From Protonemura montana (lineage: Eukaryota > Arthropoda > Insecta > Plecoptera > Nemouridae): a stretch of DNA of 64,000 bases. The translations under genes were made by a program, and so were the position numbers. The stretch spans positions 8,829,501 to 8,893,500 of the forward strand of contig OX387610.1 in assembly GCA_947568835.1 (NCBI GenBank), read 5' to 3'. Each line of letters starts with the position of its first letter. Positions within the stretch are counted from its first letter, which is position 1. The notes below the pieces were generated by a model, which worked only from the letters and a program-made list of their open reading frames with translations, was not told where the DNA came from and did no database searches. This document shows, one piece after another, positions 23,501-35,913 of this stretch.

Positions 23501-25140
23501 TTCATTAAATTGTTCATTTAACTTGTTATATGTAAATATTACTTCCAAATCTTTTCCAGTAACGCGCGTGCATTTTATCGTGTTCTTAAAATTTATCATA
23601 AATCAAAAATAATCATTTACGCACACCATTTTCCGTCGCGCGAGAAAAGTAATCCAATCCTTTTTACATACACACATCAACCCAACGTTAACGTTCACAA
23701 AATTACCATAACAAAAAAAAAACAAGATAAAGAAAACAACACATACATACACTAGTTTAATTACGAAGCTCATATTACTGAAATTACGAATATTAAATAG
23801 CATCAACATAATTCCATTACCATTGCTGTAACTCACTCTTAATTACTTCAGCAATAAGCAAGGAGCGATTCCGACAACTTTACACCCACAATTTTGCAAA
23901 GTGTGCAATTGTGATTGATTGTACTCCTGGTAATTGTTCGGATGTGCAAACATGATCTCTCATCGTCTGTACACGACTTAAAAGATAGACAAGTACTCAT
24001 GAAGCGTAATTCCTCACTTAACAATAATTACCATACGTGCATGGGCACGGTTGATATCAATAATCTGTTGTGGTAAACAATTAATAAAATTGTAAAATAA
24101 TTGTAAATACCAATAATTAGTGCAATGATGAAAGGTAATTTACGACTTCCTGCGATTACCATGACGTTCATAAACCATATTTGGGGTCAAGAGTTTCGGT
24201 GGGAAGGGGAACAGGGGAAGTTAAGACATTACTGAAAAGATGCGCTGAAAGTAATTAATCTAATTAGTGGTAATAAATCGAGTATACCTGTGGCGACGCA
24301 TTGGCATAATTTCATCTAGCAGCTGAATTCACGGGGCTCATCATTCTTTGAAAGTTATGCGCGAAGAGACCTGTTATTAATATAACAATAAATAACAATT
24401 GACTCATTTACAATTAGCGGTGAAACAATAGTTTCGAAATGTAATTTTACAATGGAGTATAACGTGGTGTGAATTTAAAGCGATCAGCTACGCAGGTTGA
24501 AAGAACATTCAACACAATTTCAACAGAAACTGTGACCCTGTCCTAATGATTTGATCTTGTGATAAGGTGAACATTATTTGCAAAATGTTCACTTCTTTTA
24601 TCTAGCATTTGTCTAGCATTTGTGCAATTTGTCTTGCATATAGTAAATTTAAGTTCGAGGTTCCTCACACAAATTCAAATGTGCTAACCATAAGTTTACA
24701 TAACTTTGGTACCATATTAGCTCTGAACATTTTATTTTATTTCTTCAAAAAGGACTTCAGTTAGAGAAAGAAGACAGAGTTTAGGGCAAAATTACGGGTC
24801 CGGGTCTAATTCGAATGGGTTTTAATTAAATTTTTTAATTTGCTCCAAATTTGAGTTAAAAACTAAAAAGAAAAAATATTCCCCAATTACATTTTTCTTG
24901 ACTTTTTCTCTCAGTACTTTTTTTAGCTGTAAATTGGCATGTCAATGCCGTTATCATGGCGTTATAACATGCAAATTCACTCTCCTAAAGATCAAATAAA
25001 GCGTCGACAGTCCAAACATTTGTAACACGTCTACCAAACAATATCACAGACCTTGTAACCACAAAGAAAATCTAAACAAGAACCTCGCCTCACACCTAAA
25101 GCCAAATCCCAAAACGACCATCCACCCAAGAAACTTAAAA
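23501..25140. other. Non-coding DNA rich in TAATTA-type motifs
   Basis: Positions 23850-24450 carry many AATTACC, GGTAATT and TAATTAG strings, which could bind homeodomains. This is compatible with regulatory DNA but also with plain AT-richness. No exon was recognised. Confidence 0.35.
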
Positions 25141-25173
25141 CCGCGCTACAGCATTTTCATTTTATTTTCTTCG

Positions 25174-25207
25174 TCAGTCCGAAATAAAATAGTTGTCGAG
25201 CCCGTCG
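25174..25207 (+). promoter_or_regulatory. Candidate Inr/DPE promoter of the 25315 exon
   Basis: TCAGTC at 25174-25179 fits the arthropod initiator, with A+1 at 25176. CGTCG at 25203-25207, starting exactly at +28, matches four of five DPE positions. There is no TATA box at -30. This would give a 139-nt leader to the ATG at 25315. It is inferred from motifs alone. Confidence 0.35.
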
Positions 25208-25314
25208 ATTGTAACTCGATCACGACGGGGGTTAGCGGTCTTAGTAATTAAAATAATCACGTTGCTTGGTTACGGTGGTAATTTAATCGTGCTGCCATCT
25301 TTGTGTGGGCAACA

Positions 25315-25443
25315 ATGGGGTCCGAGGCAGTAGCAGCACCCCCCGTCGCGGCTGCAACGGGCCGTGGCGCTGCGGTCGCTACCCTGCCGGGCGGGATGAC
25401 TTGCTGCAATTATTATGATATCTTAACTTACGTGAACTGGATG
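25315..25443 (+). CDS. Candidate first coding exon of an unrecognised gene (43 codons)
   Basis: ATG in a good insect context (CAACAATGG) opens a GC-rich frame of 43 codons that ends exactly at a consensus donor, ATG|GTGAGTAC. Beyond the donor the frame stops after eight more codons. The peptide begins MGSEAVAAPPVAAATGRG and ends with MTCCNYYDILTYVNWM; the Cys/Tyr/Trp-rich end does not look like random translation. Composition contrasts sharply with AT-rich flanks. I do not recognise the family, and no matching phase-0 exon was found downstream in the window. It could be an isoform-specific N-terminus with distant exons, or a chance frame in a GC island. Confidence 0.45.
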
Positions 25444-25495
25444 GTGAGTACAGTCTGTGTGATGGAATAAAGTTCGGGGTTCTAGCAGACTAACT

Positions 25496-25968
25496 CCGAA
25501 CGGTTTGGTTTGTTGGCGATACTGGATCTCGTGAAATCGCTTGAGTTAAGCAACACTGAGCTGGATCTGGTATTGGACGGGTGGCCACCGATACTCATGA
25601 GATCGCTGAAGTTAAGCAAGATTTATAGTTGGTAGTAGGTATAATTTGGGTGACCATAAAACGGTTTGGCGTGTTAAAAACATTCGTTCTCATGAAATCA
25701 CAGGAGTTAAGCGAAACTAAGCTGGGTCAGGTATTGGATGACCATCATACAAGTAGCCAGTTCTGTTCGGGAAAGAGATTCGACCTCCGGCAGGGATGTT
25801 TGACGTTGCTTCACTTTGTGCTCTTTGACAGAAGATAGATAGCTAAATGTCGGCACAAGGTTCCCCTGCTTCTTTTCAGTTGAAGTCAAGTTAATCATTA
25901 CCCAAATATTCACTAACGCCATTAGATCAGTGCCAGTGAAACTGCTGCTAAACAGTGCTAAACTGTAC
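25496..25968 (+). mobile_element. 5S-rRNA-derived SINE with three successive 5S-like heads
   Basis: CCGAACGGTTTGG starts the element 50 bp after the candidate exon. 5S-like segments recur three times: TGAGTTAAGCAACACTGAGC near 25550, CTGAAGTTAAGCAAG near 25605, and GGAGTTAAGCGAAACTAAGC near 25705. A second ACGGTTTGGCGTGTT precedes the third. A divergent SINE body with GTTCCCCTGCTTCTTTTCAG and a decayed tail follow. This could be nested insertion or tandem head duplication. Confidence 0.8.
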
Positions 25969-25989
25969 GCTACGCTTGAGGCATTTACG

Positions 25990-26820
25990 TAACTTGTGAG
26001 CTGGATTGTTGATACAGCGTTTTTTGTTAGTGTCAAGGTTTAAAAAAGCGACTTCTTTTGAACTAAAGCTGGTTTGAATGATAAATGAAAAAAAGAGACG
26101 TTTCACTCCGCTTACCTCATAAGCGTCAGTTTTTTTAAATAATAAAGGGATTAAAATGAATAAAAAATCTTATTAAATTGGTGTTAAGGGTCTCCATGTG
26201 AGCTTTGTACATTCCTTTGATAACAGTTATAATGTGGAGGTGCCAGGCTCGCTGCTTTGCGGGCTGCGTTCAGGGACGAATTGCACTTGACCTTCGTTCT
26301 CTCAACAATGAGGTTTTCTTTGACTAACTACACTCCATTTCATCTTAAGAAGAAGACTGAGTGCCTCTGAGTGGTCTGAAAACAACACATTACTAGACAA
26401 CAAAACAAATTTAAAAACTCACGCTGCCCATTTTTTGAGTTAGACGTTAGTCTTTGGAAAAAGTTAAAAAGATCCGAAAAAATGAAGTACAGATCGATAT
26501 GAAACTGGCTTTTAGATTCAGTAGTACTTAAATTAGTAGAAATTTTCGCTGCTCTTGATCGCATTAGAAACAGGGGTAACTTAAAGTTGCCAAAACACAA
26601 TCTGTCACTCATGGCTAAAAGTCCCACATTTTCAAGACAAAAACTGTTTAAAGCATTGTCAAAAAGACTAAAGACTGTAAAAGAATCCAAATTTAAAGAT
26701 AAAATAAAATTGTTTTTATAGTAACCACGAATTGTCTACGAAAAGCAGAGTTTGTAAAATATTTTATATTTATCTGTATACTTATTATATTATTACCAAC
26801 CTGGACAACAAACTAATTAT
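25990..26820. other. Non-coding DNA
   Basis: No exon recognised. The 116-codon minus-strand frame at 26340-26690 has no visible domain. Confidence 0.4.
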
Positions 26821-26826
26821 TATTAT

Positions 26827-26996
26827 GATGGTTTTTAGACTCACGTCATGTTGATTTATCCTTAGCACTAGTTGTAAGAAAAACTATTTGAAATGGGTTT
26901 TGAATGCTAAGTCCTTAGCATTACTTAAATTTACAGTATTTTAGCATTAGCAGTCCTTTACTTAGCATTCAAAACCCATTTCAAATAGTTTTTCTT
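26827..26996. repeat. Foldback hairpin element, copy B
   Basis: Same leader as copy A (GATGGTTTTTAGACTCACGT). A perfect 37-bp inverted pair runs from AAGAAAAACTATTTGAAATG (26876) to CATTTCAAATAGTTTTTCTT (ending 26996), with GGGTTTTGAATGCTAAGT completing the arm. The loop is about 47 nt. Confidence 0.9.
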
Positions 26997-27420
26997 AATT
27001 ATTATTATGACTATTCAAACTATGGCAGTGTATCGATGCCAATGTAGCATCGAACCGACTGTAAATCTATGTTTGAAGTTCTAATCCCGGTCGAACGGCG
27101 ATGCTTCTCCTGCGTGGAACAAAGCACTCGGCTTGATCTCTGTGGAGTATACAGCATCAGCAATGCGAATCATTTAGCGCGAGGCGTTGAACGAACTGAA
27201 AAGCACACACCTAGTCAAAACACGTAGCATGACATTGACGCATTGCTGGAGGAGCGAGATTCGTCTAGCATTTTTATTTTGCATCGCTTTTTGAGAATCT
27301 TATGCCATGTTAGAAGAAACGTGTGTCTGTTCCTAATTAAGGTATTTCGAATGATGAAAAGTCCTTAAATATTATCACTTGCGTATTAGGTAATATTTTA
27401 TAAACTAAATGAATGCCTTT

Positions 27421-27588
27421 TTATCAACACTATAACCGTCTCAAAAATTGATGCCCAAAGGGGGACTCGAATCCCGATCTCCACCTATCGTGGGTGTTGC
27501 TCTGAACCATTGAGCTACTTGGACACTGGCTTTTTGAGACGATTAGTGTATTTGATGAGAATGACAGTTCTCCAAGGAGTAGAACCAT
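27421..27588 (-). mobile_element. tRNA-core foldback element, left half
   Basis: TTATCAACACTATAACCGTC arm, an antisense tRNA-like core with GGGACTCGAATCCC (B box) and TTGAGCTA (A box), then the spacer GATGAGAATGACAGTTCTCC. The right arm is absent. Confidence 0.85.
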
Positions 27589-27693
27589 GAGCCTGTGAAT
27601 ACTCACAGTCATTCTAATTCTAGTGACGCTATATCACGTCACAACATGTCAAACTCGAATAACTCCAATTTGACGTTGGATTCGTTGCTGTAT

Positions 27694-27840
27694 TAGGATA
27701 AAATCTTATTTAAATTGCAAGCGCTTGCAATGCGCGGGGTATTTTATTATTATCAACACTATAACCGTCTCAAAAATTGATCCCCAAACGGGGACTCAAA
27801 CCCCGACCTCCAACTATCGCGGGTTTTGCTTTAAACCATC
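27694..27840 (-). mobile_element. tRNA-core foldback element, full outer arm plus partial core
   Basis: Shows the complete outer arm: AGGATAAAATCTTATTTAAA, then TTGCAAGCGCTTGCAATGCG, CGGGGTATTTTATTATTATC and AACACTATAACCGTCTC. A partial antisense tRNA core follows and is cut where the next 5S-SINE begins. Confidence 0.85.
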
Positions 27841-27847
27841 TTTGATT

Positions 27848-28142
27848 TTTTGCTTTATTGTATTTAGTGACGCACAGTTTTGACAACAAGCCATGTGGCA
27901 CTGGATTTATAGCATCGATTATTGAGTGGATGATGATGAGAATAATTATGAACTAAATCTAGCCTAGAAGGGAAGAGGAGTAAAACTGTGCCGGGACGTG
28001 GCATATAGACTCGTGTCGAAGAGCACCAAGTGGACCACCGGCTTAAAGTCCCTTCCGAAGGACGGTACAACGCGAACAACAGGATTCCTCCACAAATCCA
28101 TGCTGTCGAGAGATTGATAAGCAAGACGGATGAAGTACTTCT
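27848..28142 (-). mobile_element. 5S-rRNA-derived SINE, antisense, head-truncated
   Basis: Family tail in reverse (GTGACGCACAGTTTTGACAA), body with CCATGTGGCACTGG, GATTCCTCCACAAATCCATG and GTTGATAAGCAAGACGGATG. The 5S head is missing. Confidence 0.85.
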
Positions 28143-29846
28143 AATTTTTAGAGCACTAACTTTGATCCATCTATGTATATGATGATATCTCGCGTTACAA
28201 CGGTGATATTTAAATTGATATCATCTTCATGCTATTTTCGATTCATTTACGATTAGAAATTTTTACCACAAAGCTGGATACAACTTGAAAAAATAGCTAT
28301 TTATTCATCAGAAGTGATCATCAAAAAAACATTTATACATAAATAAGTATGGCTTTGCAGAGGATAGTTGCAATGTACCGTATACCTCGCAAACAAGCAT
28401 TGCACTGTCGACCCCAGAAAACCATCGGCACGCCTCCAGCCAAATCCGTCCCGCTAAAAAAATACTTGACGAATAAAATGCATGCGGCGCTGATAAAAGA
28501 AAAAACACGGCCGCATCAGTGCTGTTATCAGCACGACAGCACGCCGGCGGCGGTGGGAAATTGCAATTTGCACAAACACACAGACTCGGACGCCTGATAA
28601 CCACCCGTAATTCCCTGATTTACATCCCGTTTCGACCCGTGCCCCTTGACGCCAATAGTTAGACTTGGCACGGTCAAAGAGTGGCCATCTCTAAGCAATG
28701 GCCACCATTTTTGTTTAAAAAAGTCACATTTTATATAAGTTTAGCATTGACGGTTTCTGGTAAACCTTCCGTGTTATGCCACCGTTCAAGAAATATTTCT
28801 GTATTGCTGTACTTTTTTATTTTTCATTTTGAAACGGGTTTTCATCCTAAAATTGACTCGGGGGTTTCCGACGTTTTTACCGGAATGGTTGTTACATCTT
28901 CAGAATTGTGGTGATGTCCTGAAGATTCTGAAAGGTCCTGAAACTGTTCAATCCATCGCAGACGAATCGTCGCCAACATTTTGGAACAAAAACAGTTTCA
29001 AAATCTACCTTGAATTGAATTAAATCGTCTTGTATTTCTCTCTTTTGATTGAGAGTAAGTCTTGGACACCAAAATAAGTAAATGAGTTTTTTAGAGAAGA
29101 CTTCCTAAGGAAAAAATTTAAAAATCTTCTATCATCACAACACATACAAAATTGTCGCTGAAATTCCTGTAAATGTGGTTTGCTATCGAGATCGCCACTC
29201 TCTGGTCTCCGATGCAGACTCGGATGGTTACCTCACCCCATCCACCATGGGCCATGTGCTCTTTGAAAACGCAGCCCGGGGCGATTCGCATGACCGTTCG
29301 GAAATATTACATCTCCTCGTACTATCGGCCAGCATAAATGCTGCATTTGTAGGTGCAGAGTTCTTTTTTACTGTTTTGCATGGCATGAAAAAAAGTCGGT
29401 TTGAATTGGTTAAATGTGTGGAACTACACAAAACTCAACGTCGAGACATTACATTTTTTTCCCTTAATATTTTTTTTTGTAATAGTTAACCCTCAAACAG
29501 AATTACTTTTGGTTAGTTTTCTGCAACACGTTTCGGCTATTACTTTTAAACACTTTCTGTAACTTTAATTATCTTGCGTCTTTGTCATTGACTTTATAAT
29601 CCGAATATCGTAAATAGAAAACAAAAAAACACAAGAAACCATCGCATCCTCCCTTTTTCCAAATAATTCCTCGACTCAACACCAAAAGCCGTCTGGTAAA
29701 AAGCATTATGTGGATATGTACGGTCAAAACCACAGAGCTAATGCTCAATTTTCTATCTTAACAAAAAAAAAAAAAAAAAAAAAAACTATCACTTACTCTA
29801 CATACAAAAATTGTAGTTCCTACTAATAGCCCGTATTTTTGAAGAA
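28143..29846. other. Non-coding; two GC-rich patches and one 45-bp repeat unit
   Basis: A single unit of the 45-bp repeat lies at about 28666-28712 (CACGGTCAAAGAGTGGCCAT). GC-rich patches at 28380-28620 and 29175-29345 carry open frames of 82 and 104 codons with no domain I recognise. The second starts just upstream of a possible acceptor (CCGATGCAG), so it could be an exon. A 24-A run is at 29763-29786. Confidence 0.4.
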
Positions 29847-30058
29847 ATTTCGTTTCGTTATTTCCTACAGATTACTCACATTTGAGACATGTTTACACAA
29901 AATTTATCCGTATCAAATCTAACCTCAACGATTGATAACCACATATTGAGTCTTGAGTCTAAATTTTTGAAATTTAGAGATTCTTAAAAAGGTATGGTGT
30001 TTCCGGCTCGTTTGCTCAGCAAAATTGCTAACATTAACGCATGGGTCACTTGATTTAC
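29847..30058 (+). repeat. Unclassified ~200-bp interspersed repeat
   Basis: TTTCGTTATTTCCTACAGATTACTCACATTTGAGAC-type start (29850 on), AACCTCAACGATTGATAACC, and GGCTCGTTTGCTCAGCAAAA near the end. The middle is shortened. Confidence 0.75.
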
Positions 30059-30059
30059 C

Positions 30060-33000
30060 TCAAAAACCCAGTGACAAAGCAACTCGGTGCTTTTAAAAAT
30101 GTGTGCAGTCGTGAGGTCATTGTTTCCACCCGCTAAATATAACCCTCAATGACAGCGGGATTAATAAGTATCAAAACTGTTTCCAGGAGGCTTCGTAATT
30201 GGATCGTAAAAAATGCAAAGTCACTCTCGCAATGCGATGCCAAAATCGAGATTAAAAATCAACAAAATTCCAATACAAATCGTATACACATCTAGCCCAT
30301 GTTGGTGTTGAGGAAATATCACAATAGAAAAACAATCTAGCTTGATTGGATTCATTTCACTTTGTGTTCATAAAGTGTTTAAAATCTGTTAGATGGTTTG
30401 CTCAGTCAAACATAACGGTCATAATGGGTCCAAGGTTTAAAAATGGTCAGCCAATCACAGATTTTGTTTACAAATTTGCAGGGATTGTTTCTATGGTGAT
30501 AACGACTTTACCCCTAGATTGTAGGGGTCAAGTTTAACTCTGCTTTCTGGATCCAGCCCGGTGTGTACAACTGTACTTAGAAACGCCAACACAAATAACG
30601 GAAACACGGCCTTCTTACACATTTCTTGCCTATTTCTTGCTTTTGTTCTGTTTAGTTTAACTCTTATGTCCAAAACTCGACTGTCAAATGTTTCGAACTA
30701 AGAATGCTTCCTAAAAGCATGTTTATTTAGCGCTAGCTCGAGGAAATGCTTCTCTGACTAAAATTAAGAGAATCAAAAATAATTAAAACAGGAATGTTTC
30801 ACTTATTCGTAGTCATTGCAATGGATACGTGCAGGTATCGTAATAAATATATCTACAAAAACTTACAAAACCTTTCTTTTGGAGAATTATTTTAATTTTA
30901 ATTTGTATCCAATTTTATTTCGGCAATACTCACAAACTAACTCATCCAAATCAAATGTTAGCGGACTGGTTTCGGAAAACCAAACCATTTTTTCTCCTAA
31001 AATACAAGAAATGAAATGGTTTACAGTTGCAGAATATGGTTTGCATTTTTTTGATAATCTCCCGGAAATCTCGTTTGGTTTAACTTCATGCAGCTTAATT
31101 AAGATTCATCTGAAAAGCTGAAGGCTGCCATTTTGATTGCATTTTGGAAATATTTGTAACTTAAATATGAGTTCAGTCGTAAAAAAGATATTATTATTAT
31201 TATTAATTGTGTCATTGAATTTATTAAATTTGTTTGTTTACACTAGAGTTTAAATGTGATCCAATTTTGATAAAGATATAAATATATTTTTGTTAAATTC
31301 TTATCGCCTCATAAGCCCATTTTATGTACATTATAATGCATGAAGAAATTGCCCTCCACAAGTGAGCCCTAAATGGTCCTTGTGGGATTTTGTAACAATG
31401 CGTATGTAATTACCTAAAAGGTCAAATAAATGTGCTACAAATATTTAAAAAAAGGCTGCGAACAGAAATTTTGTGTGTGTATGTGTAGTTTCATCCTGAA
31501 AATTACACAGATAATTGGAATTGTATCACTAAAACCTGAAATGTAGCTACAATTTAAACAAAAACAACTAAAAACTGCACTAAGAACTGAATTCGGAGCA
31601 TCATCTGAAATCGGTTACAAACATGAAGAGATCAAATAGGTGAGCACTCCTCAAGAATTCGCATTTTCTCATACCGAAAATAATACCAAAAACAGATCCC
31701 AACAAAAAAAAAAAAGGTTATTAGTAAAGTTATTTACAATTTTTCTAAGCAAGCTCCGCTCCATCAAAACCAATGCTAAACGGCGTCTACGTGCATTCAA
31801 TACACATCCGCAAACAAGAAAACCACGCAATCTCAAGACGTATAATTCGCCATCGGTAATTAACAATATTATAGAGACGTTGCACAGCCATGACTTCCTA
31901 CGTCAAGAGCGCAGTCACCTCACCAGTCTTTAGCCCGAGATGATAAACTAATTACCAAGTTACTAATAACTAATTACCGTCGAACAAGTTTAATTACAAC
32001 CACGGCTTAACTGCGTAATTAACTCCCGGTAACTTGTTACCAACGTAGGGTTGAAGGTATATATGGATGCAGGTCGGAGGCGGCTATGGTTTTGTTGGCT
32101 GATTTTGCCTTTGAGACGCGATATACGTGCGTCTGTAGAGATGATGTCGTTTGTTAAAATTTAATTTTAGGCTGAGCGATGTGGTGGAAATTTCGTTATT
32201 CGATGGGTTTTGTTTTCGTGCATGGGTAGGTGGATTCGTTTATCGAACGCACCACAATTTGAAAATGATGCAGTTGAAAAATATTTTGATTTCAATTTTT
32301 CAAACTAATCAATAAACTTTACGATATTATTAAGAAATATGTTTACCAAAGCATTTTACTTGGATTTTTTACAGCCAACTGCAAGTTCTTCTAAAAGTAA
32401 TGCTTTCTGTCAACTGCTAATTTCAATTCTCTGATCTAGTTCACTGGTCAAACTATCAAAATCGCGACTGCCACGCTACCTAGATGCAACTGTTAGAAGC
32501 CAGTGATGAAAAACACGACCTTATTTGCCATCTAGCGACAAAAGTTAGAACTGAAACCGTCCCCTAGTTGTAAACTAAACAACCAAAGCTGACCACTGTT
32601 TTTGAAAGAGGTTAGATTTTTCGCCGTTAAAACAAATTTTGAAGAGATCATAGATCAATTTCGCAAGTACTGTCACAATAATAAACTAAATGTCATGCAT
32701 TTATAATCTAAAGAGTGAAATTATAACGCGAGATTAAATACAAAGTAACATAGTGTAATGGAATTCTTATGCATTAAATTGCATGTAAATTAGTCATGCC
32801 ATTCTGTTGTCACTTATGCATTAGGAATAATTGTAAGTGACATTTTATAAAAAAAACAAAATAAAACTCAAGTCTTGCCAAAAATGGAGAAAGCAATGTA
32901 AAAGTAACATTCCTTATCCGAAAAGGTCCCCAAGAGATTAAAAATTTGTAAATCCTAATTTGAAATTCAAATACCCTATTACACCAAACATAAGAAATAA

Positions 33001-33587
33001 TAAAATTAATCTTTCATAACCCAAATCATTTATAAATCCCTTGATCACAAAGCAAGTTTCATGCACGTAAAGGTACATAATTTTAAATTTTGAATTTAGA
33101 CAGCATCAAAGCTGATTTTGGGGATTTGTGGACATTAGCCGCCGAATTTTAGGGCCCTGGAATTGCAGGAGCATCGATAATTGTATTACTCTCTGGGGTA
33201 AAACAGCATAACTTTAATGGGCGTCGGTGAAAAAAGCTTACACGCCGCCAAACCAATGTCCTCCCTTCCATCTCGCCAAAAAAACAAGCACAATCCGGCA
33301 ATTGACAATATTGGAATGACTATATTTTAGAATCACCTTCCCAACAAAATAAAAATTTTAAAATCCGTGAAAGCTTTAAAAATTAAGTGAAAAACTTTCT
33401 AATTTGAATAACTGCGAATATAAATACTGCGTGAATGAAATGAGGAAGATTTTGATTGCATGACGTATTATTTTAAACATTGACAATTTCTAGAGCCTGA
33501 TTTAACATAATTTTGTGAAAAAAAACACTGGCAAGTAACAATGTAGTAGGTTCAATGGAAAATAAACAAATTGAATTGAATTGATTA
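30060..33587. other. Non-coding DNA
   Basis: Long AT-rich tract without recognised exon, RNA gene or known repeat. Frames near 30816-31121 and 31640-31933 are lysine/asparagine-rich and domain-less. Confidence 0.45.
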
Positions 33588-33591
33588 TTAT

Positions 33592-33990
33592 TTGTGGTGT
33601 TTAATGACGCACTGTTTTGACATCTGGCCATGCGGCACTGGTCTAATGGCGTCGGTGAATGAGTGGATGATGATGAGGATGATGATAAACCTAACCTGAG
33701 CCTAGCAGGGGAAAGGAGTAACCCGAGTTCGACACTTAACCTACTCTTGTCGAAAAGCACCAAGGGGACCACCGGCTTAACGTCCCTTCCGAAGGACAAC
33801 AGGATTCCTCTACAAATCTATGCTGTCGATAGGTTGATAAGCAATGCGAGTGAAGTTGCTGTACTAACATTCATCCCTCCAACCTCTCTCCCGAACAGAA
33901 CTGATCATGTGTATGATAGTCACCCATCCAATACCTGACTCAGCGCAGTGTTGCTTAACTTCGGTGATCTAACGAGAACCGATAACCTGA
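33592..33990 (-). mobile_element. 5S-rRNA-derived SINE, antisense, near full length
   Basis: Reads GTGTTTAATGACGCACTGTT, then the body, then the 5S head in reverse (GTCACCCATCCAATACCTGA, TTGCTTAACTTCGGTGATCT, CGAGAACCGA). The outermost CCGAACGG end is missing. Confidence 0.9.
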
Positions 33991-35770
33991 CGATTATTTT
34001 GCGTCTGACAGTATTGGACAACATTGAAATAAAATTACATTTTACTCTCAGCAAAGTCTTGAAAGAAATCAAGAATGCACCCTACACCGAGCATCAATGC
34101 CAATTACCGTAAGGTATGTCTGATAAAAGCTAATTGCCACTTAAATTACTCCATCTAATTGAAGCAGTCAGTGATTTATCCATTGACAAACGCTAAATCG
34201 TTACGCAGACTTCCCTTATAAAAATGAAACCAGTTTGAAAAATGCATTTTTCAAAATGATACGCACATGTTGCTGCCATGTAGACAGTGCGCGATGCATA
34301 AATATAAGGGTGTGGTTGATTACTCCGCCCGCGGCAAGGACATCGATTCGAACTAGCAGCACTAATCCTTTTGGAAACCTTAGAGACGGTAAAGATCTCA
34401 AGAGATTAACTAGTTTTGAGTCCGGAATCGTTCTGGTATCAGTAACTAGACAATAGGTTGACGTATCAGTTGATATCATCTATGTAAGGTGTTTTTTTTT
34501 TTCGGTACCGATTCAGAATGTGATAATTGACTTCTTAATTCGTTTGACAAGGAACAGGTGGTTCATTTGTAAGAAGACTATTAAATTTTTATTGTTTTGT
34601 AGTTTTTCTTAGCTATATCGTTAATTTCTTGTAAGATAGATGAAAACTAAACATGGCGAGATTGAGATACAAATAAATGGAACTACTGTAAAATATGTAT
34701 CATAGAAATTTGTTTATGACAAATTGCTGCAACATAGTAGGCATCTCCAAATGTAGATACAGATCTAAGACCGTCGGTAACTTCCTAGACCTTCACGAAG
34801 AATAATATGTAAAACAGAATATCATATTTTGTCCAATAAACCATGGTCAACATCTTTTCTGCTTAAATATTACCACAATTCGTTGAGTCCACTCCGTAAT
34901 TACATTCCTGTGCATAATAAACATCTTATACCATCTTGATCTCCTTCTCACAGAGTTAAAAAATACTAAAAATGAATAAAACAATCAATTTGTTCTACAA
35001 TAATTATTTTCTCGGTGGCCGCGCATTAAAATCACCCGCATAGCTATAACGTGCACCGATCTGTATTGACATTGCTATCCATTAAATCATTCGATATTTT
35101 CACTTCCCCTTTCGATGAAGCCAATTTGTATTCAAAACGAACCCGAAATTCATTTCGCGCTAAAATCTCAATCAATATTCGTCTGCAAAAAATGTTGATC
35201 TCGCCATTAAAGTCAGTAAAGCAGACTCATAAATCGCTGGACCGACTCCTGATCTGGTCCAATAACTGTCCTTGACATATTAGTGTGGACAACTCAGATG
35301 AAACTCAGTTGACGATTCAAAACAAATTCATAGGCGTTGGCTTAATGGTTTTAATTGAATAATTTGACAATCTAATCTTGTGAGCGTCTTGAATTTATTT
35401 GCTCGTGATTACGCGGTGAAGTACTTGCGATTGACATGAATAAATTCGACTAGTAACCTTACAATCCTATAAATAGAATCGATTTGATCGGTATTTTTAC
35501 TTTAAATTAGTTACAGCACACGTCACTACTAAATCACATCACCTTTGATCGACATTTTTTCAATAGCGGATACGTTTTTTGCAAAACCTATACTAATTTG
35601 AATAAATTTAAATCAAATGCTTCTAAAATAAAAACTGGGTACCACCTACAAAACATAAGTACCTATCACATCAATTAACACATAACTCTCATAATTTTCT
35701 TCGATTTGTTAGCTTTGCTTCTGTACAAAAATTCTGTAAAATAAGATAGAAAATTGGTACCAATTTCAAT
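33991..35770. other. Non-coding DNA
   Basis: No exon or repeat recognised. Confidence 0.45.
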
Positions 35771-35913
35771 TTATTTTATTATTATCAACACTATAACTGT
35801 CTCAAAAATTGATGCCTCGTTTAGGCATCAATTTTTGAGACGGTTTTAGTGTTGATAGTAATCAAATACCCCGCGCATTGCAAGCGTTTGCAATTTAAAT
35901 AAGATTTCATCCT
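35771..35913. mobile_element. Core-less palindrome of the foldback family
   Basis: The two arms meet with only a few bases between them: AAAAATTGATGCCT, CGTTT, AGGCATCAATTTTT. The tRNA-like core is wholly lost and a near-perfect palindrome of about 80 bp remains. The right side keeps the complete outer arm to AAATAAGATTTCATCCTA. Confidence 0.85.

Noticed and set aside
27864..28124. Minus-strand frame of 86 codons, with similar peptides at 62399-62713 and 57868-58149
   Set aside because: The recurring peptide is translation of the 5S-SINE body, not a conserved protein family.
29175..29489. 104-codon frame in a GC-rich patch
   Set aside because: The first part could be an exon, but the second half is AT-rich and no family was recognised; too weak to call.
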